DNA of 37,155 nucleotides from positions 1 through 37,155 of the forward strand of contig QANT01001707.1 of assembly GCA_003254885.1 (NCBI GenBank). Reading direction: 5' to 3'. A model generated the notes under the pieces. The model did not search any database, was not told the DNA's origin, and worked only from the letters and a program-made list of their open reading frames with translations. Below, in pieces: positions 10,545 through 21,919 of this stretch; the first letter of the stretch is position 1; every line of letters starts with the position of its first letter. Source of the stretch: Purshia tridentata. Taxonomy: Eukaryota > Streptophyta > Magnoliopsida > Rosales > Rosaceae. Made by a program: the position numbers and the translations under genes.

Positions 10545-12447
10545 ATTAATATATTCTGTCCAAGATCAATACTCTCCTATAGAGGTTTACAATTTTCAGG
10601 ATCATCCCATCAACTTAATTTGTATTTTGTTTTTCTTTCTTTTCCTTTTTTCTAATTAGGCAATTTAAGGGATGTAATTCGGATTTGAGCACTTTTGTAG
10701 CAAAAGGTGGATTTACCATCAAGCCGTCCTAATCATAATTGAAACAAGTGATGAGGTTGTATTTGAAGACATCATATATATATGTGCTAAATTTTGACTG
10801 TACACCTTGGGAAATATATAATCCTACTGTGTTTGCGTACGCTTGTGTCTATATTCTTCTTTCTTTTTTGGTTCTTCAGTTTGTTCTTTTGATTAAATAT
10901 AACACATACAGCTAAATTAACCTCCAACAACCAAAAAACTAATCTCAAATAGTTCATTAATTAATATAAAATTGATTCTGGTTAAACAAGTTAACTGTAT
11001 CCTTGAGGTGGTTGGCTTTGAACTCATTCATTTTCTGAGGTGCATGGCATTCCTTAAGTCTTCTGGTAATCTTGCAGCAGATTTCTCTTCACCTTTTGTA
11101 GGTTTAAAATAGTTCAAGGCTGGATAGGGTATAGACCGAGCATGTTAATTAGGGCCGGGTAGGATTGGCCCGACCTATATTACAGTTCTAGTAGAATTGG
11201 ACCTCCACCCACATAAAAAAGAAAAAGAAAAAAAGACTTATGTTATGACCCATGGCTCATATCTTATTAATCATATTAGTGTAGTGGTTTTTCTTTTTAT
11301 TTTATTAAATGAGATTTTAAATGTGAATAGAATTGGTTTAGTTGGTTCTATACATATAAATTCAAACCCTTCCTCGCCCCTATGAATTAAAAAAAGAATA
11401 GGATTTCAAATACAAATCTTTCATCACGATAATGAATAATATTCTCACATGGGGCAAAGCCATCGAAATGAAGCCCGACTCAACAAACAAAGGAAGGACA
11501 AAATGGGGAGAGAACTACCAATTGAAGCCGATGTCCACAAAGATACATGGACGAATTTACGGGCCTTCAAATGCAACTCAAGCCTAGACACAAGAGGCCT
11601 AGTGGAAACTCCAAAATTGGGCCAACCTTGCCCTTTGTATGAAATGAGCTGCAAAAATTGCGTTCAAAGAATTTGATAGTAAATGTTAGTACTATACCTA
11701 AAATGTCAGTATGAACACATCACGAACTAGAAATTTATAAAACGTCTAAAACATAGAAAAAAATGTAGAAAAATTATACAAAATGCACGCATACATTATT
11801 TGGAGGCTCATAAGGTACAATTTCACCATTTATCTACCTAAAAACCCTTGTATTGATGTTAAGGTTTAGTTTGATGTTTGATAATGTGAGTGTGAGAGAG
11901 GATGAGTGATGATGGTTAGGTTAAGGCTAATAAAGAGTTGGGTATTAAGTGTTGGGTATGAAAAGAAAATTTAATTTTTTAAAAGTTATAATTTGTCCTT
12001 ATTAATAATTTTATTAAGAAATAAAATGGTCTATTCAGCTTTAAAATATATATTAAGTATCAAAAGAAAATTATTAAATATAGCTAAAATTTTACTTAAA
12101 CAAATTCCAAGATAAGAGACCCAAAAAAAAACAAATTCCAAGATAATAGCGTCGATTTCACTTTATGCATGTTTTCCATTGGGCTATAATAATGTCTCTT
12201 TTACTCCTACTATCCTAACAATTGGCATGTGTAATTTGCTGCCAAATCCCAACATATCATCATATCATATATTCATATCATTGTCGAAAGTTTATAATTG
12301 AACCAAGTCACCACTGTTGGGCGAATCTCATTCCTCTCTGGTCCACCACTGTTGTGGAGGAAGTGACAATAATCTGAGAAACACAACATTAACCAGAAGG
12401 GACTGAAAAACGAGACCAATTTGATTGGAAAAGCTCAAAGTTCAAAA
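10545..12447. other. 3' UTR of the transporter, spacer, and promoter/5' UTR of the cyclotransferase
   Basis: About 10545-10860 is the likely transporter 3' UTR, with T-rich and AATATATAAT-type polyadenylation-like sequence. The spacer at 10860-12300 is AT-rich with no supported exon on either strand. It holds a GC-rich patch near 11150-11180 (GGGCCGGGTAGGATTGGCCC) and a near-tandem 18-mer, AAACAAATTCCAAGATAA, at 12098-12115 and 12130-12147. About 12300-12447 is the probable 5' leader of the cyclotransferase gene. No clear TATA box was seen for it. Confidence 0.5.
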
Positions 12448-14589
12448 ATGGTGATGTGGGTATTTGGGTATGGCTCTCTTATCTGGAAGACTGGGTTCAA
12501 CTACGATGACCGCGTCGTCGGTTTCATCAAAGGCTATCGCCGTGTCTTCTACCAAGGTCTCTCTCCCTCTTTCTCTTTCTCTTTGTCCCCCTCTGTGTAC
12601 TCTGTGTGTGTGTGTGTGCGCGCGCGCTTATATGAATTGTTCAGTTCAATCTGTTGATGTTTGCTTATTTTGGTCTTTCTTATTAGGTAGTACGGACCAC
12701 AGAGGAACGCCAGAGTACCCAGGAAGAACAGTGACATTGGAGCCCGCAGAGGGAGAAGTCTGTGTAAGTTTTAGTTATTTCAACTACTTTAATACCCTCT
12801 TACAGATTTTCTTTTAATTTGCTTCAATTCTATTGCACACTCACATAAACACATATATGTATAATGTTATTTCTTCAATGCACCAGCAATTGATACCCAC
12901 TTCTAATCAATGCATGTATGTATGTCAGATTCAGTTTCTTGTATTGGTGGTCTAGTGATTTCATTATGATTTTGAAATGATCAGATCAGATAGACCAGCA
13001 TATAGTGTTAATGTTTCTTTTATGTTGTGAGGTTATAGTGGGGAGTTGCCTACAAGATCTCAAAGAAGGAAGATCAAGAAGTTGCTTTAACGGTAGATTC
13101 TTATATCTTAAAAGTTTATGTTGATTGTAATTAGTTCCTTTGCTAGTTATAAATCGGTTGCTCTCGTGTTGTGCACACATTTGTTTGTGTGACTGCATTT
13201 GTTTTACAAATATTGTTCAAGGTTCCAATGCTGTACCTACAAGTAAGCTATTTATTAACAAAACCCCCGACCTCGTAAGGCACTCTGTGTTTTGATGCAA
13301 TCTAATGGGTTGTCACCAGGGACAACCTTAGAATGAAAATAACTATATATCAAAGCTTTGGCATAAGGCCCAATTCTCTTGGAGCCTGAAATTGTTAGAA
13401 TATGCTGCAACAAGTTATAAATTTGTCCTTGTTACATGTTTTTAAGCTATTTATAGTTGTGGGTGAAATATACTTATTCAACATTCACACTTTTTCCTTC
13501 CAGTTACTTTCTCTACTTACAATTAGTATCTCGTAACAGAACTTGATTTTATGGCATTGTAACACAGTATTTAGAAGTGCGGGAGAAGCAGTATGACAAG
13601 AAGTCTTATCTTGATTTCTTCACCGTAAGTCTAATAGCTAAGAACCCTTTATGATCACTTGGTGTGTACTCTAGCATTTTCATCATTTTCTGTAAGTTAA
13701 AATATTGAAATTTCTTTCAGGAGCCGATGGCTACGACTCCAGCTATTTCAGGAGTAATGGTGTAAGTAGCAAAAGTCACCAAGAACTTCCTACATCTTCA
13801 TACATGTTAATTTGCGTTTAATCCCACCAGATCAGAACTAACACTTCCACTATTTAGATACATTGCCTCTCCAGACAAGAAACATAATGTGAACTATTTG
13901 GGCCCTGCTTCTATTGAAGAGATTGCCAAGTAAGTAAATTTCATCTGTTCATGTCTATTTGGATTCATGTATTACAAAATATCTACCAAGCCATTATTTG
14001 GTTAAATTTTTAATCCGAGTGCTCAAGAGCTGAATGAAATAAGGAGCACCTTCCTCTATATCCTGCAGGCTACAACTAAAACTTGAGACATGATATTTTG
14101 ATGGCGTTTTATTTGTCATCTGCCGTTTGTTTCAAATCTGGATGATCAGATTTGAATTACCATGTGTTATTATTTTTATGCTTAAGCCCTTGCTCAGTTG
14201 CCAATCATAACAAAATATTGGCATTGACCATTATTCATCATTTCCCATATAGTGTATCGAATTCTTCATATTTTGGCTTTTCCGATTATGCAGACAAATT
14301 ATTCAGGCTGAAGGTCCCTCAGGACCTAATAGAGACTACCTCTTTCATCTTGAAGAGGCCCTTCTTCAATTGGGTAAGGTTATTTTGGTGCCCCTCAAAT
14401 TTATTTCTTCAGTCATCTTATATTCTTAGTTTTGTATGTTACTACTGCATCTTTGAAATAAGTTTTTTTTTTTTTTTTCATTCATTCCCTTTGATTTTTC
14501 TTGGCACAGAATGCAAAGACAAACATGTAATGGATCTTGCAAACGAAGTGAGGCGCATCCTTTCGGAGAGGGAGATGACTTCTTCATGA
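12448..14589 (+). CDS. Gamma-glutamylcyclotransferase, ChaC-like (GGCT2 type)
   Basis: Eight exons: 12448-12556, 12687-12763, 13039-13092, 13568-13624, 13721-13761, 13858-13929, 14294-14373, 14510-14589. They give 189 codons plus TGA. ChaC-family enzymes cleave glutathione to 5-oxoproline and Cys-Gly in the cytosol, feeding glutamate and cysteine recycling. The glycine-rich substrate loop FGYGSLIW lies at residues 6-13, followed by [19 protein letters not shown] (38-56). The likely catalytic glutamate is Glu83 in YLEVRE, the position I recall for Arabidopsis GGCT2;1. [14 protein letters not shown] and [16 protein letters not shown] are further family blocks. The wording is closer to GGCT2;2/2;3 than to the sulfur-starvation enzyme GGCT2;1. 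The C-terminal tail is slightly short for the family. Intron 1 starts with a CT-rich tract and includes a (GT)n(GC)n run. Confidence 0.95.
12557..12626 (+). repeat. CT-rich tract and GT/GC microsatellite in intron 1 (cyclotransferase gene)
   Basis: Directly after the exon 1 donor the sense strand is CT-rich for about 40 nt (imperfect CTCTCT/CTTTCT). A TGTGTG run (about 12603-12618) then passes straight into CGCGCG (about 12617-12626). Confidence 0.9.
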
Positions 14590-15935
14590 GGCCATGAACA
14601 AATTAATATGCATAATGATTTTACAGGTCGAGCAATTATTCATGTATGAATCAGTCATTAACGTAGTTGGGGAGGAAAACATTATCATTTAACTATGGTT
14701 GTGTAGCCTTCGATTACGTTTGGATGGCACTGTGATATCCATCATCCTTTTATTTAAACTCTTGTTCATGTCAAAATTCTTCTGCATGTGAAAAGAGTAA
14801 ACCATTAGTAGTCACAAATTTATCTTGCCGAGGTTCATTGCCTTGTGAGTGTAAATTGACAATTCCAATTCACAAAATAAGATTACTGGATACTGCGGTA
14901 CTGAATTTACCTTGAAATTTATTTTTCTAGCTGCATTGAAATTTAGGTGTAGTTTTCATTTGCAAACTGACTACCAATGGCATTCACGCCCACAAAGTGT
15001 AACATCTTGTACAATGGTAAGATAGTACTCGGGTCTTTCTGTAAATGAACCATACCAAACCAAGTATCAAACTCGAATTCTATGCCCGCCATCAACCATC
15101 TGCCCTAATTACTGGTTTACAACATGCCCACCATCTGCCAATTGTGTCACTTGTTTCATGTTCTTAATCCTTTTAACACTGTTAAATAAAAGAGACATCT
15201 CAAACAGGTGAAACAGATACTCTGCATGAGCGAACCCTCCAAATTTGCATACGGTCCCATGCAGGCCTAGCAATGTTTATTGAAAATTCAATAACTAGAT
15301 ACCAGAAATTATTCACTAACATGGAAAACCAAAGCTAACAACAAATCAGACGGGTTCCATCTCACATTTAACCCTAGTAACAATCAATCATCTGAATACA
15401 ACAGAATTTAACAATACAGAAGTGTACCTAGCGTAAAACTGGGCCGCAAGAAGTCAAACTACATATCAGGAAACTTGAAAGCAGATGAAATTTGTGAAAA
15501 AAATGCTTGTTTTATGCTCGTCACGTATATGATCGATCCAGCTCCAAAAGAACAGCTGTAGCAACTGCAGCAAGATGGGCATTGGCTTTAACCACCTGAA
15601 GACCACAATTTGTTGAGAGAATAATCCATAGTTCTCATGGGCAAGGACTTTTTTCGGTGGTAAGACTAATCAAGATGGGGCCAGCACAAAGCTTTATACC
15701 ATGTAATGTCAAATGCCACAGAAATCAAAGAAAAGAAAGAGACAACTAAGACCATTTTTCTGACAGCACAACTCTTTATAACTGATAACTGAAATTTATG
15801 TCTGCAAGTCTGCAACTTCACCACTGCTATTTGGTCCCACACCCATTATATCTAAATATTAACTCTACATTGTACATTAATCAATTAAAAACTAAATCTC
15901 CTGTGCTAGTTACTGCAAATTTGATTATGCTGAAC
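14590..15935. other. Convergent 3' regions between the cyclotransferase and the histone-chaperone gene
   Basis: The two genes point toward each other here. About 14590-14900 is the likely 3' UTR of the cyclotransferase. The right half is the likely 3' UTR of the minus-strand chaperone gene. One exon-like open segment on the minus strand (15521-15595) is discussed separately. No other gene is supported. Confidence 0.5.
15521..15595 (-). other. Orphan exon-like segment downstream of the chaperone stop
   Basis: On the minus strand a good acceptor (TTCTTCAG) precedes a 75-nt open stretch that reads VVKANAHLAAVATAVLLELD and then RSYT before TGA. Codon composition looks protein-like, but no partner exon was found. 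If the chaperone transcript's exon 8 spliced to this acceptor instead of 15958, its phase would give a short ending, DEGG then stop, so the segment would be 3' UTR. It could be an alternative terminal exon, a UTR exon, or a gene remnant. Confidence 0.25.
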
Positions 15936-18900
15936 TTAATCACTATCATCCCCACCATCTGCATAAATAAAGAAAAGATTTTGTCAGAATCCTGTGATGT
16001 TAGCTAAAGAATGCAAATTGAAGACTAACATCCGCTGACAGCATAGTACAACATAATAGTAATACCACAAAAAATTTAAAACTTATAGTTAAGACTTGCA
16101 AATAGAAGCTTAATATGCTAGATGTAAGAAATACAGAGTGATGTCAGTATTCGCTGCCTGCATAGTCTATACTCCATATATCCTGAAATTCAATTTCACT
16201 AAAGTTTCATCCGTAAACTGTTACGCCACAACCATGATCCATGAGCTAAATGAGGGTAGAGTTTTATTATACTCTAAATGTTAAAGGTCAAGCAACAATT
16301 TAAGAAAAAAAAAAAAATTCTATTTTTAGGGACTAATAATGAATTGTCACATAATACCTCCAATACCTCCAAATGTAGGATGTTAAATTATCCTATCAGT
16401 TTGATATTAAAAAAAATAAAAAAAAGGCTACGATTGTTGGGAAAACATGGAAGTCAATAATGCTTTGACCTCAAAATATGTGTAATAAATTGCATAGGTC
16501 ACAATGCAGAAGCACCATGAATTACAAAACTCTCATCCTCACAGGCTCATAGCCCTAGCTGCCATTTATAAGAGGTAGCACATGATATGAACAATCACTT
16601 ACCCTCATCACTATGGTTGTTATCACTATTACCATTATCCTCGTCCTCAACCTCATCCTCTTCCTCATCATTGCCATCATCTTCATCATTGTCATCATCT
16701 GTATCTTCAGCATCAGAAGAATCACTATCAACTGGTATTTTGGGCTTTGGAGGAGGTACAAAACTGGCAGTGGACCTTCTACGTGAACTCGTTACAATGT
16801 TACTCATGTCAATGCCCTCAAGCTCTTTCGCTCTTTCCTTTTTCTTTTTGACTTCCTTGATTTCTGAAATAAGATGTAAAAAGTTATCAATCCTTCAAGG
16901 ATGTGCACTAGATGTATGGTGATACTACACTCCCATGAAAGGTCAAAAGAACATCATCTCTAGGGAAGGATCTCTGACCAAATTCAGAGACTGATTAACA
17001 GTCAATAGTATAATTATTACTGTAATTTCAGGCAAACAAGAAGTAACATCACAGTGAATCACAAGACCTAAGACCAAAAAATTTCCCATCAATCCATGAT
17101 ACATGAAAAGTTTCTCTATATGATACTGAATGCATTCATTGTATTTCCTGTCTAATCAAGAATCAAAATTAGCAACCTCAGTTATGCAATCAGTTATTGA
17201 GAGGCTTTCATGGTCTTCCTTATACACTGAAACTGATACATCCATGGGGATTCAAGTTGCCATTCATGTGAAGATGATAGGACGAACCAAGGATTATGAT
17301 TCGGCCTTCACAATGACTTTCCTCTACCACAAATTCCCAGATGAAAAAAACCGTAGGTAAGCTGCCCAATTTCAAAAATTATGAATCCCTCTATAACACC
17401 TTGTATGTCTAAACTAGATCAACTCATATTCACAGCTGATATTCCAACAAATAAACACTGATGGCTATATTTTAATACTCACCTTTCTCACTCGGATGTG
17501 CAGATAATCCTTCTCTAGAGAGTATTTCCTCCAACTCCTTTATCAGGTGAGCTTCACGTTTGTTCTCAGGCAGCTGCTTGACTTTCTTGTAAATTGAGGG
17601 GGGAACGCTGCATAAGAAACAATAAACATCATTAAGATTACAATGGAAAAGCTGCAGGTTTCATGAATAGTGAGTAAAAGAAGAAAAACCTCATTCCACA
17701 TGCTTTGATAACTGATCTTAGATGCTCCACACGTTTCCCATATGCAGGTGTTGAAGCTTCTTTCTTCTGAAATTTGATAAAAACTAAGATTCAATAAAAG
17801 ATATAATGTACCTTTAAGGGTCAGGAATACACAAAGTAATGACCTTTACAGTTTTTTCAGCAGATGACTGAGAATGATCATCTTCAGAGACTTTGACACT
17901 GTCTTCTGCATCACTTTTATCCTCTGATGCTGTTTCCGGAGGCTTGATCCGCTTCTTTGCGGAGATCTTGGTCTCATTTTCCAATCTTTTCCGTTTCTTT
18001 AGCCCATCAGATTTCTGCATTTTTCCTTTTGGAACACTTTTTTTGTTTCTAGGTTTTACTTCTTCTTCTTCTTCCTCATCACTTTCACTATCTGAAGAAC
18101 CAGAACTCTCATCCCTTCTGACCTTAGTAGGTGCTTTTCTCTGAGAATTTTTCTTAACATTTTTCTTGACAGTTGTCGCAGGTTCAGAAATTTCAGAAGA
18201 TTCTAAAACCTGAAAAAAAAAATTATATATACATATATATATATTTGTAGAAAATGACAATAATGATAGATGTACGCATGACTTTGAGAATCATGATTCT
18301 TCAATAAAAAATCATATCACCTTGTCTAATTCCTGACTTATAAACTTCTTATAGGAATCAAGAGTATATTTCTCAAGTTTAAGATCTTCTTCCAAAAGTC
18401 GGCGAAGTCCAGCCATAGTAACTTTCCTGCAGAGAGAGAGGGAAGGGAGGGAGAAGGAGGGAGAGGGGGAGAGAGAGAGGGAGAGAGAGAGATAAATGAT
18501 GAGTACTTCATCTATTCAACTGACCACATCGAAAAGTAACATCAAAGACTCAAATCAAATAGATGTCAAAGCAAATCAAAAGCAAAAGGAGAAAAGAATA
18601 TACACGAAGAATTAGTACACTAATGCAATAGAAATTAAAAACTGATAATCAGTTGAAAGAAAGAGGTACCATACTCGGAATTAGCTTTGATATAGGAACC
18701 TCTTTTTCTAAGGGCTAACTTTATCGCAGTCTCACTTGGAGCCTTTTTGTTGTTTGTGCTTTTAGTTTCCTCAGTTTCAGATTTGGCTGTTTTATGCCCC
18801 ATTAGAAGGCCCAATACAGGAGAGTCTTCCATTTTCTCCTCATCTTCTGAGCAAGTTTCTTTCACATCTTTCTTCGACTGATGTCCTTCGGGTGATTCTT

Positions 18901-19495
18901 CTGCTTCCCCTTTAATTTGACTTTTTTCATCAGTCTCCCCAGAACTCTTTGGGGTATTGTCATGACCAGAACCTTCTAAGCACTAGCATTTAGAATGGAA
19001 TAATTGCAATGAACAAATATCAGGTTTCAATACAAGAAAACATTTGGACTCCCATTACAACAACAAAATGAAATAACAGAAGAGCTATAAAAACCACAAC
19101 AGCAAAAGGAAAAGTGGCATTTTCCAAGCTCACAGACATAAGCCAGTTTAAGGAAACTTTGGCTGTGGTTATTGAATGGGCCAGTGGCATTTTCCAAGCT
19201 CATGGAAGATGCCCATTTCACCAGGGTCATGGTGTAACATCACTTGACTAAAAGGATATTGCTTTCCTAGTCTCCTAGGTCGGCTTGTTGATTAAAAGAT
19301 GTTATCACTTCATTGGAAGCCATAAGAGTACTTTTGGACTAGTTATAGAAACTCTGCAGATAGCCACTATGAGCAATCGATCTGGTAAGCTTGCAGAAGA
19401 ACTCCAAACACTCCTATTAGTCTTCCCGACAATCCTAAACATTGCACTTATATCTTCTTTAAGATCTGTTTGGTTGACGAAAAAAGCAAATTAAC

Positions 19496-19554
<59 letters not shown>

Positions 19555-21919
19555 AATTCTTTCTATCTATGTATATGTTTTCTCAAGTAACACAAGATAA
19601 GTTTTTTAGCTTTTTTGTTGATTTGAAGCCATAATCAAAAGACAATCAAGAAAATATGATCTCTAAAAGGAAATTTTGTAAAATCCATCAAACATAAAAT
19701 ATTTTCAAAGAAAACTTTACCATCCTAGTAAAATTTTCTATCAAAACAAACAGAGCCTCAAAAAAGTTAGTAAAATTTTTCACTACGGAAAACTATTTCA
19801 AGAACAAGGTTTTCAGATGTGAAGGCGTAATGCAAGGCATTTTTTGTCTCACAAGGACAGGCATAAGCCTTACGCGTATCAAATTATTATAATAAGAAAA
19901 AATTATAAAAAAATATAACATGGCAGAGCAGCTGTGTGGGTTCAGATGAGCTATTGGGGAGAGAGAAGAGGATTTACATCTGGTTTGGGATTAAACGGCG
20001 TCACTTGACTTTTTTTAAAAGACCCAGGCCAAACAATGTCGTTTTGGCTTGGTATATATTTTTTTTAAAAAGGGTATCAGATGTCCTGAAATGCGCACGC
20101 CACCACAGAGGTTATGCCACCGTGATCAAAAGCGTACGCCCTACCCAAAAAAAGTACGCCTTCTGATCTTTTTGAAGAACTGCAGTCTGCCTGAGGTTTT
20201 TTCCCGCCTCGCCATGACTCAAAAACACCTTTGAAAACCTTGTTCTAGAGTATGTTTTCCTTAATTTTTAAAGTTTGTGTTTTTTTCAAGAAAAACATTA
20301 ATTGGCATTTGACAAAAACTAAAGGAAATGCTCACGAATCTCAGAAAGTTTTCAACAACAAAAAAATTTCCATTCAAACAAACATAGAAGAAAATTTGAC
20401 TTCTATAAAATATTTCCAATCCAGAAATTTTTTCAATTGAAACAAATAGAGCCCTAAATGAAAAATTCACAAAAACAGTAAATGGCCCAAATAAAATTTC
20501 ATAACAAAGGAACAAGATAAGCCATTATGAAAGTCATCAAGACATAATTCAGAGTTCTTGAAATAAAATAAACAAAAAGTATTGGATGTTATGCCCAGGT
20601 AAAAGATAGTCACACTAAATGAGAACAATGAGCTCCAATATTGAAACAGATACCTCCACCAAATGTTCCTTTACAAATCTTTTGTGCACATCCAATGCAA
20701 ATGTCTCCAACCCCAAGTCTTTCTCTAACACTCTTCGGACCCCCTCAAAAGTCAAAGAACTGCATATAAAAATAATTTATAATAAGTAATTCAACGTTTA
20801 AAAGCTCTAACATGATATATGAACTAAATTCATCATTTCAATTTTACTCAACAAAAATAGTCAAACCAATTTCTAAATGCATTAATGACACAACCATTAA
20901 CCCTTTCAAGAAAACCTAATTTTTGGGTTACATGCACACCTAAAAGAAAATGAAATTTATCATTAAACATTAAATCCATGAGTTTGCCTAAATTAAATGC
21001 ATATGCACTTCACTTCACTTTGATGTTTCAAGGGAAGAAGTCTGATCAAGAGGCAATTGGGGCTAGGCCTAACGTGATCATGGAAGATGAGCCATGGTAA
21101 GAAAGCAATTATGAACAATGAAGGCATCATTTACCCTATTTTTGAGATTTTCCATTGACGCAGATGAAAATCACTGGGAATTCGAAATCTTCCAACTCCT
21201 AATCACCGTAGTGAAAAAATGGTAGGAATAATTCAAACATTTGAAATTATGAAATTGAGCAGTGGGGTGAAGCGGGGTGTGTTTTTGTGGCTTTATACTA
21301 CGTAGTAGAAAGAGACTGTAACGTCAGTGTAAGCTGTGCTTCAATTTGCCCAAATGCACAGATTTCACCTAAACCAAGTGCATACACACTTGTCGATACA
21401 TTGTTTTTCTATGACCCAAATAAAGCTTCGAGCGTGTAGAACACCAGAACCTTCAAAACCCTAGAAGGCTTAATTTAAAAAAGAAAACTGAGCATACAAG
21501 AACTATGAGCACAAAAGACATCGAAAACAGTACAACATAGGCTTAAACACACCTTCATCTATATAGTGGCTTCAAATTAGGTCAATAATACGCATAGTTA
21601 CAACCTAAAACAAAAAAAATCAAAACTACTAACTTGCAGTGGAGAATTCCAAACAGTTTCTATAACATATTTTGGGCATTATAACCTCAAATGAATTTCC
21701 CTCAACAACACCAATCTCTAAATTTATTCAAAAAATAAATAAATAAAGTGATATATATGTATAGAGAGAGAGAGAGAGAGAGAGAGAGTACTCGGATTGG
21801 TCCTTGAAGTATGCGACGCGAAAGCGCATAGCATTCTTAATTTGGGACTCGATATCGAGCGCCTCCTCCTGCGTCACTTGCTTGAGAAAGGTCTCGCTAT
21901 CTTGCGCGTCCTCCGCCAT
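15936..21919 (-). CDS. HIRIP3/CHZ-like histone chaperone with two DEK-C-like modules
   Basis: Nine exons in transcript order: 21919-21792, 20759-20654, 18982-18675, 18426-18321, 18209-17844, 17766-17690, 17607-17483, 16863-16603, 15958-15936. They give 499 codons plus TAA. Residues about 25-80 ([17 protein letters not shown], then [17 protein letters not shown]) and about 165-220 ([17 protein letters not shown], then [17 protein letters not shown]) are two copies of a DEK C-terminal-like helical module. Residues 220-338 are Ser/Glu/Lys-rich with nuclear-localisation-like clusters (KKRKR, KKRIK). Residues 343-405 ([20 protein letters not shown], then IPP-type [15 protein letters not shown] and [19 protein letters not shown]) match the HIRIP3-type C-terminal region. 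The end is extremely acidic (Asp/Glu runs from about 440). The expected role is nuclear binding and deposition of H2A/H2B or H2A.Z-H2B. The first in-frame ATG is at 21919. Introns 2 and 8 are long. Intron 2 contains inserted foldback elements. Confidence 0.9.
18431..18492. repeat. 62-nt uninterrupted purine tract (pyrimidine on the sense strand) at a splice acceptor
   Basis: The plus strand is purely A/G from 18431 to 18492. On the sense (minus) strand of the chaperone gene it is a 62-nt C/T tract that runs directly into the GCAG acceptor of exon 4 (first base 18426). It is a GA microsatellite interrupted by GGGA/GGGGG units. Confidence 0.95.
19457..20456. mobile_element. Nested MITE/foldback insertions in chaperone intron 2
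   Basis: Three terminus-like motifs occur: CTGTTTGGTT near 19466 (reverse orientation), AAACAAACAGAGCC at 19744-19757, and GAAACAAATAGAGCCC at 20439-20454. Ends of the type AGGCTCTGTTTGTTT are common in plant hAT-like MITEs. Within this lies a second element. The 15-mer AGAACAAGGTTTTCA at 19801-19815 is perfectly inverted at 20232-20246. Beyond a 7-nt spacer on each side, GGAAAAC (19787-19793) is also inverted at 20254-20260. The roughly 415-bp interior has repeated AAGGCGT / GTACGCC / CGCCTCGCC motifs and no coding sequence. Also present is a (CT)n(TA)n run at 19499-19553. The order of insertion is inferred. Confidence 0.5.
19499..19553. repeat. Compound (CT)n(TA)n microsatellite
   Basis: A CT run of about 32 nt (19499-19530) passes directly into a TA run of about 22 nt (19531-19553) inside intron 2 of the chaperone gene. 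Confidence 0.95.
21764..21789. repeat. (GA)n microsatellite at the start of intron 1 (chaperone gene)
   Basis: A GA run on the plus strand equals a CT run on the sense strand. It begins within three bases of the intron 1 donor GT (21791-21790) of the minus-strand chaperone gene. Confidence 0.95.

Noticed and set aside
14152..14589. 145-codon open frame at the end of the cyclotransferase gene
   Set aside because: It is a read-through of intron 7 joining exons 7 and 8; the proper splice sites at 14294, 14373 and 14510 restore the family sequence.
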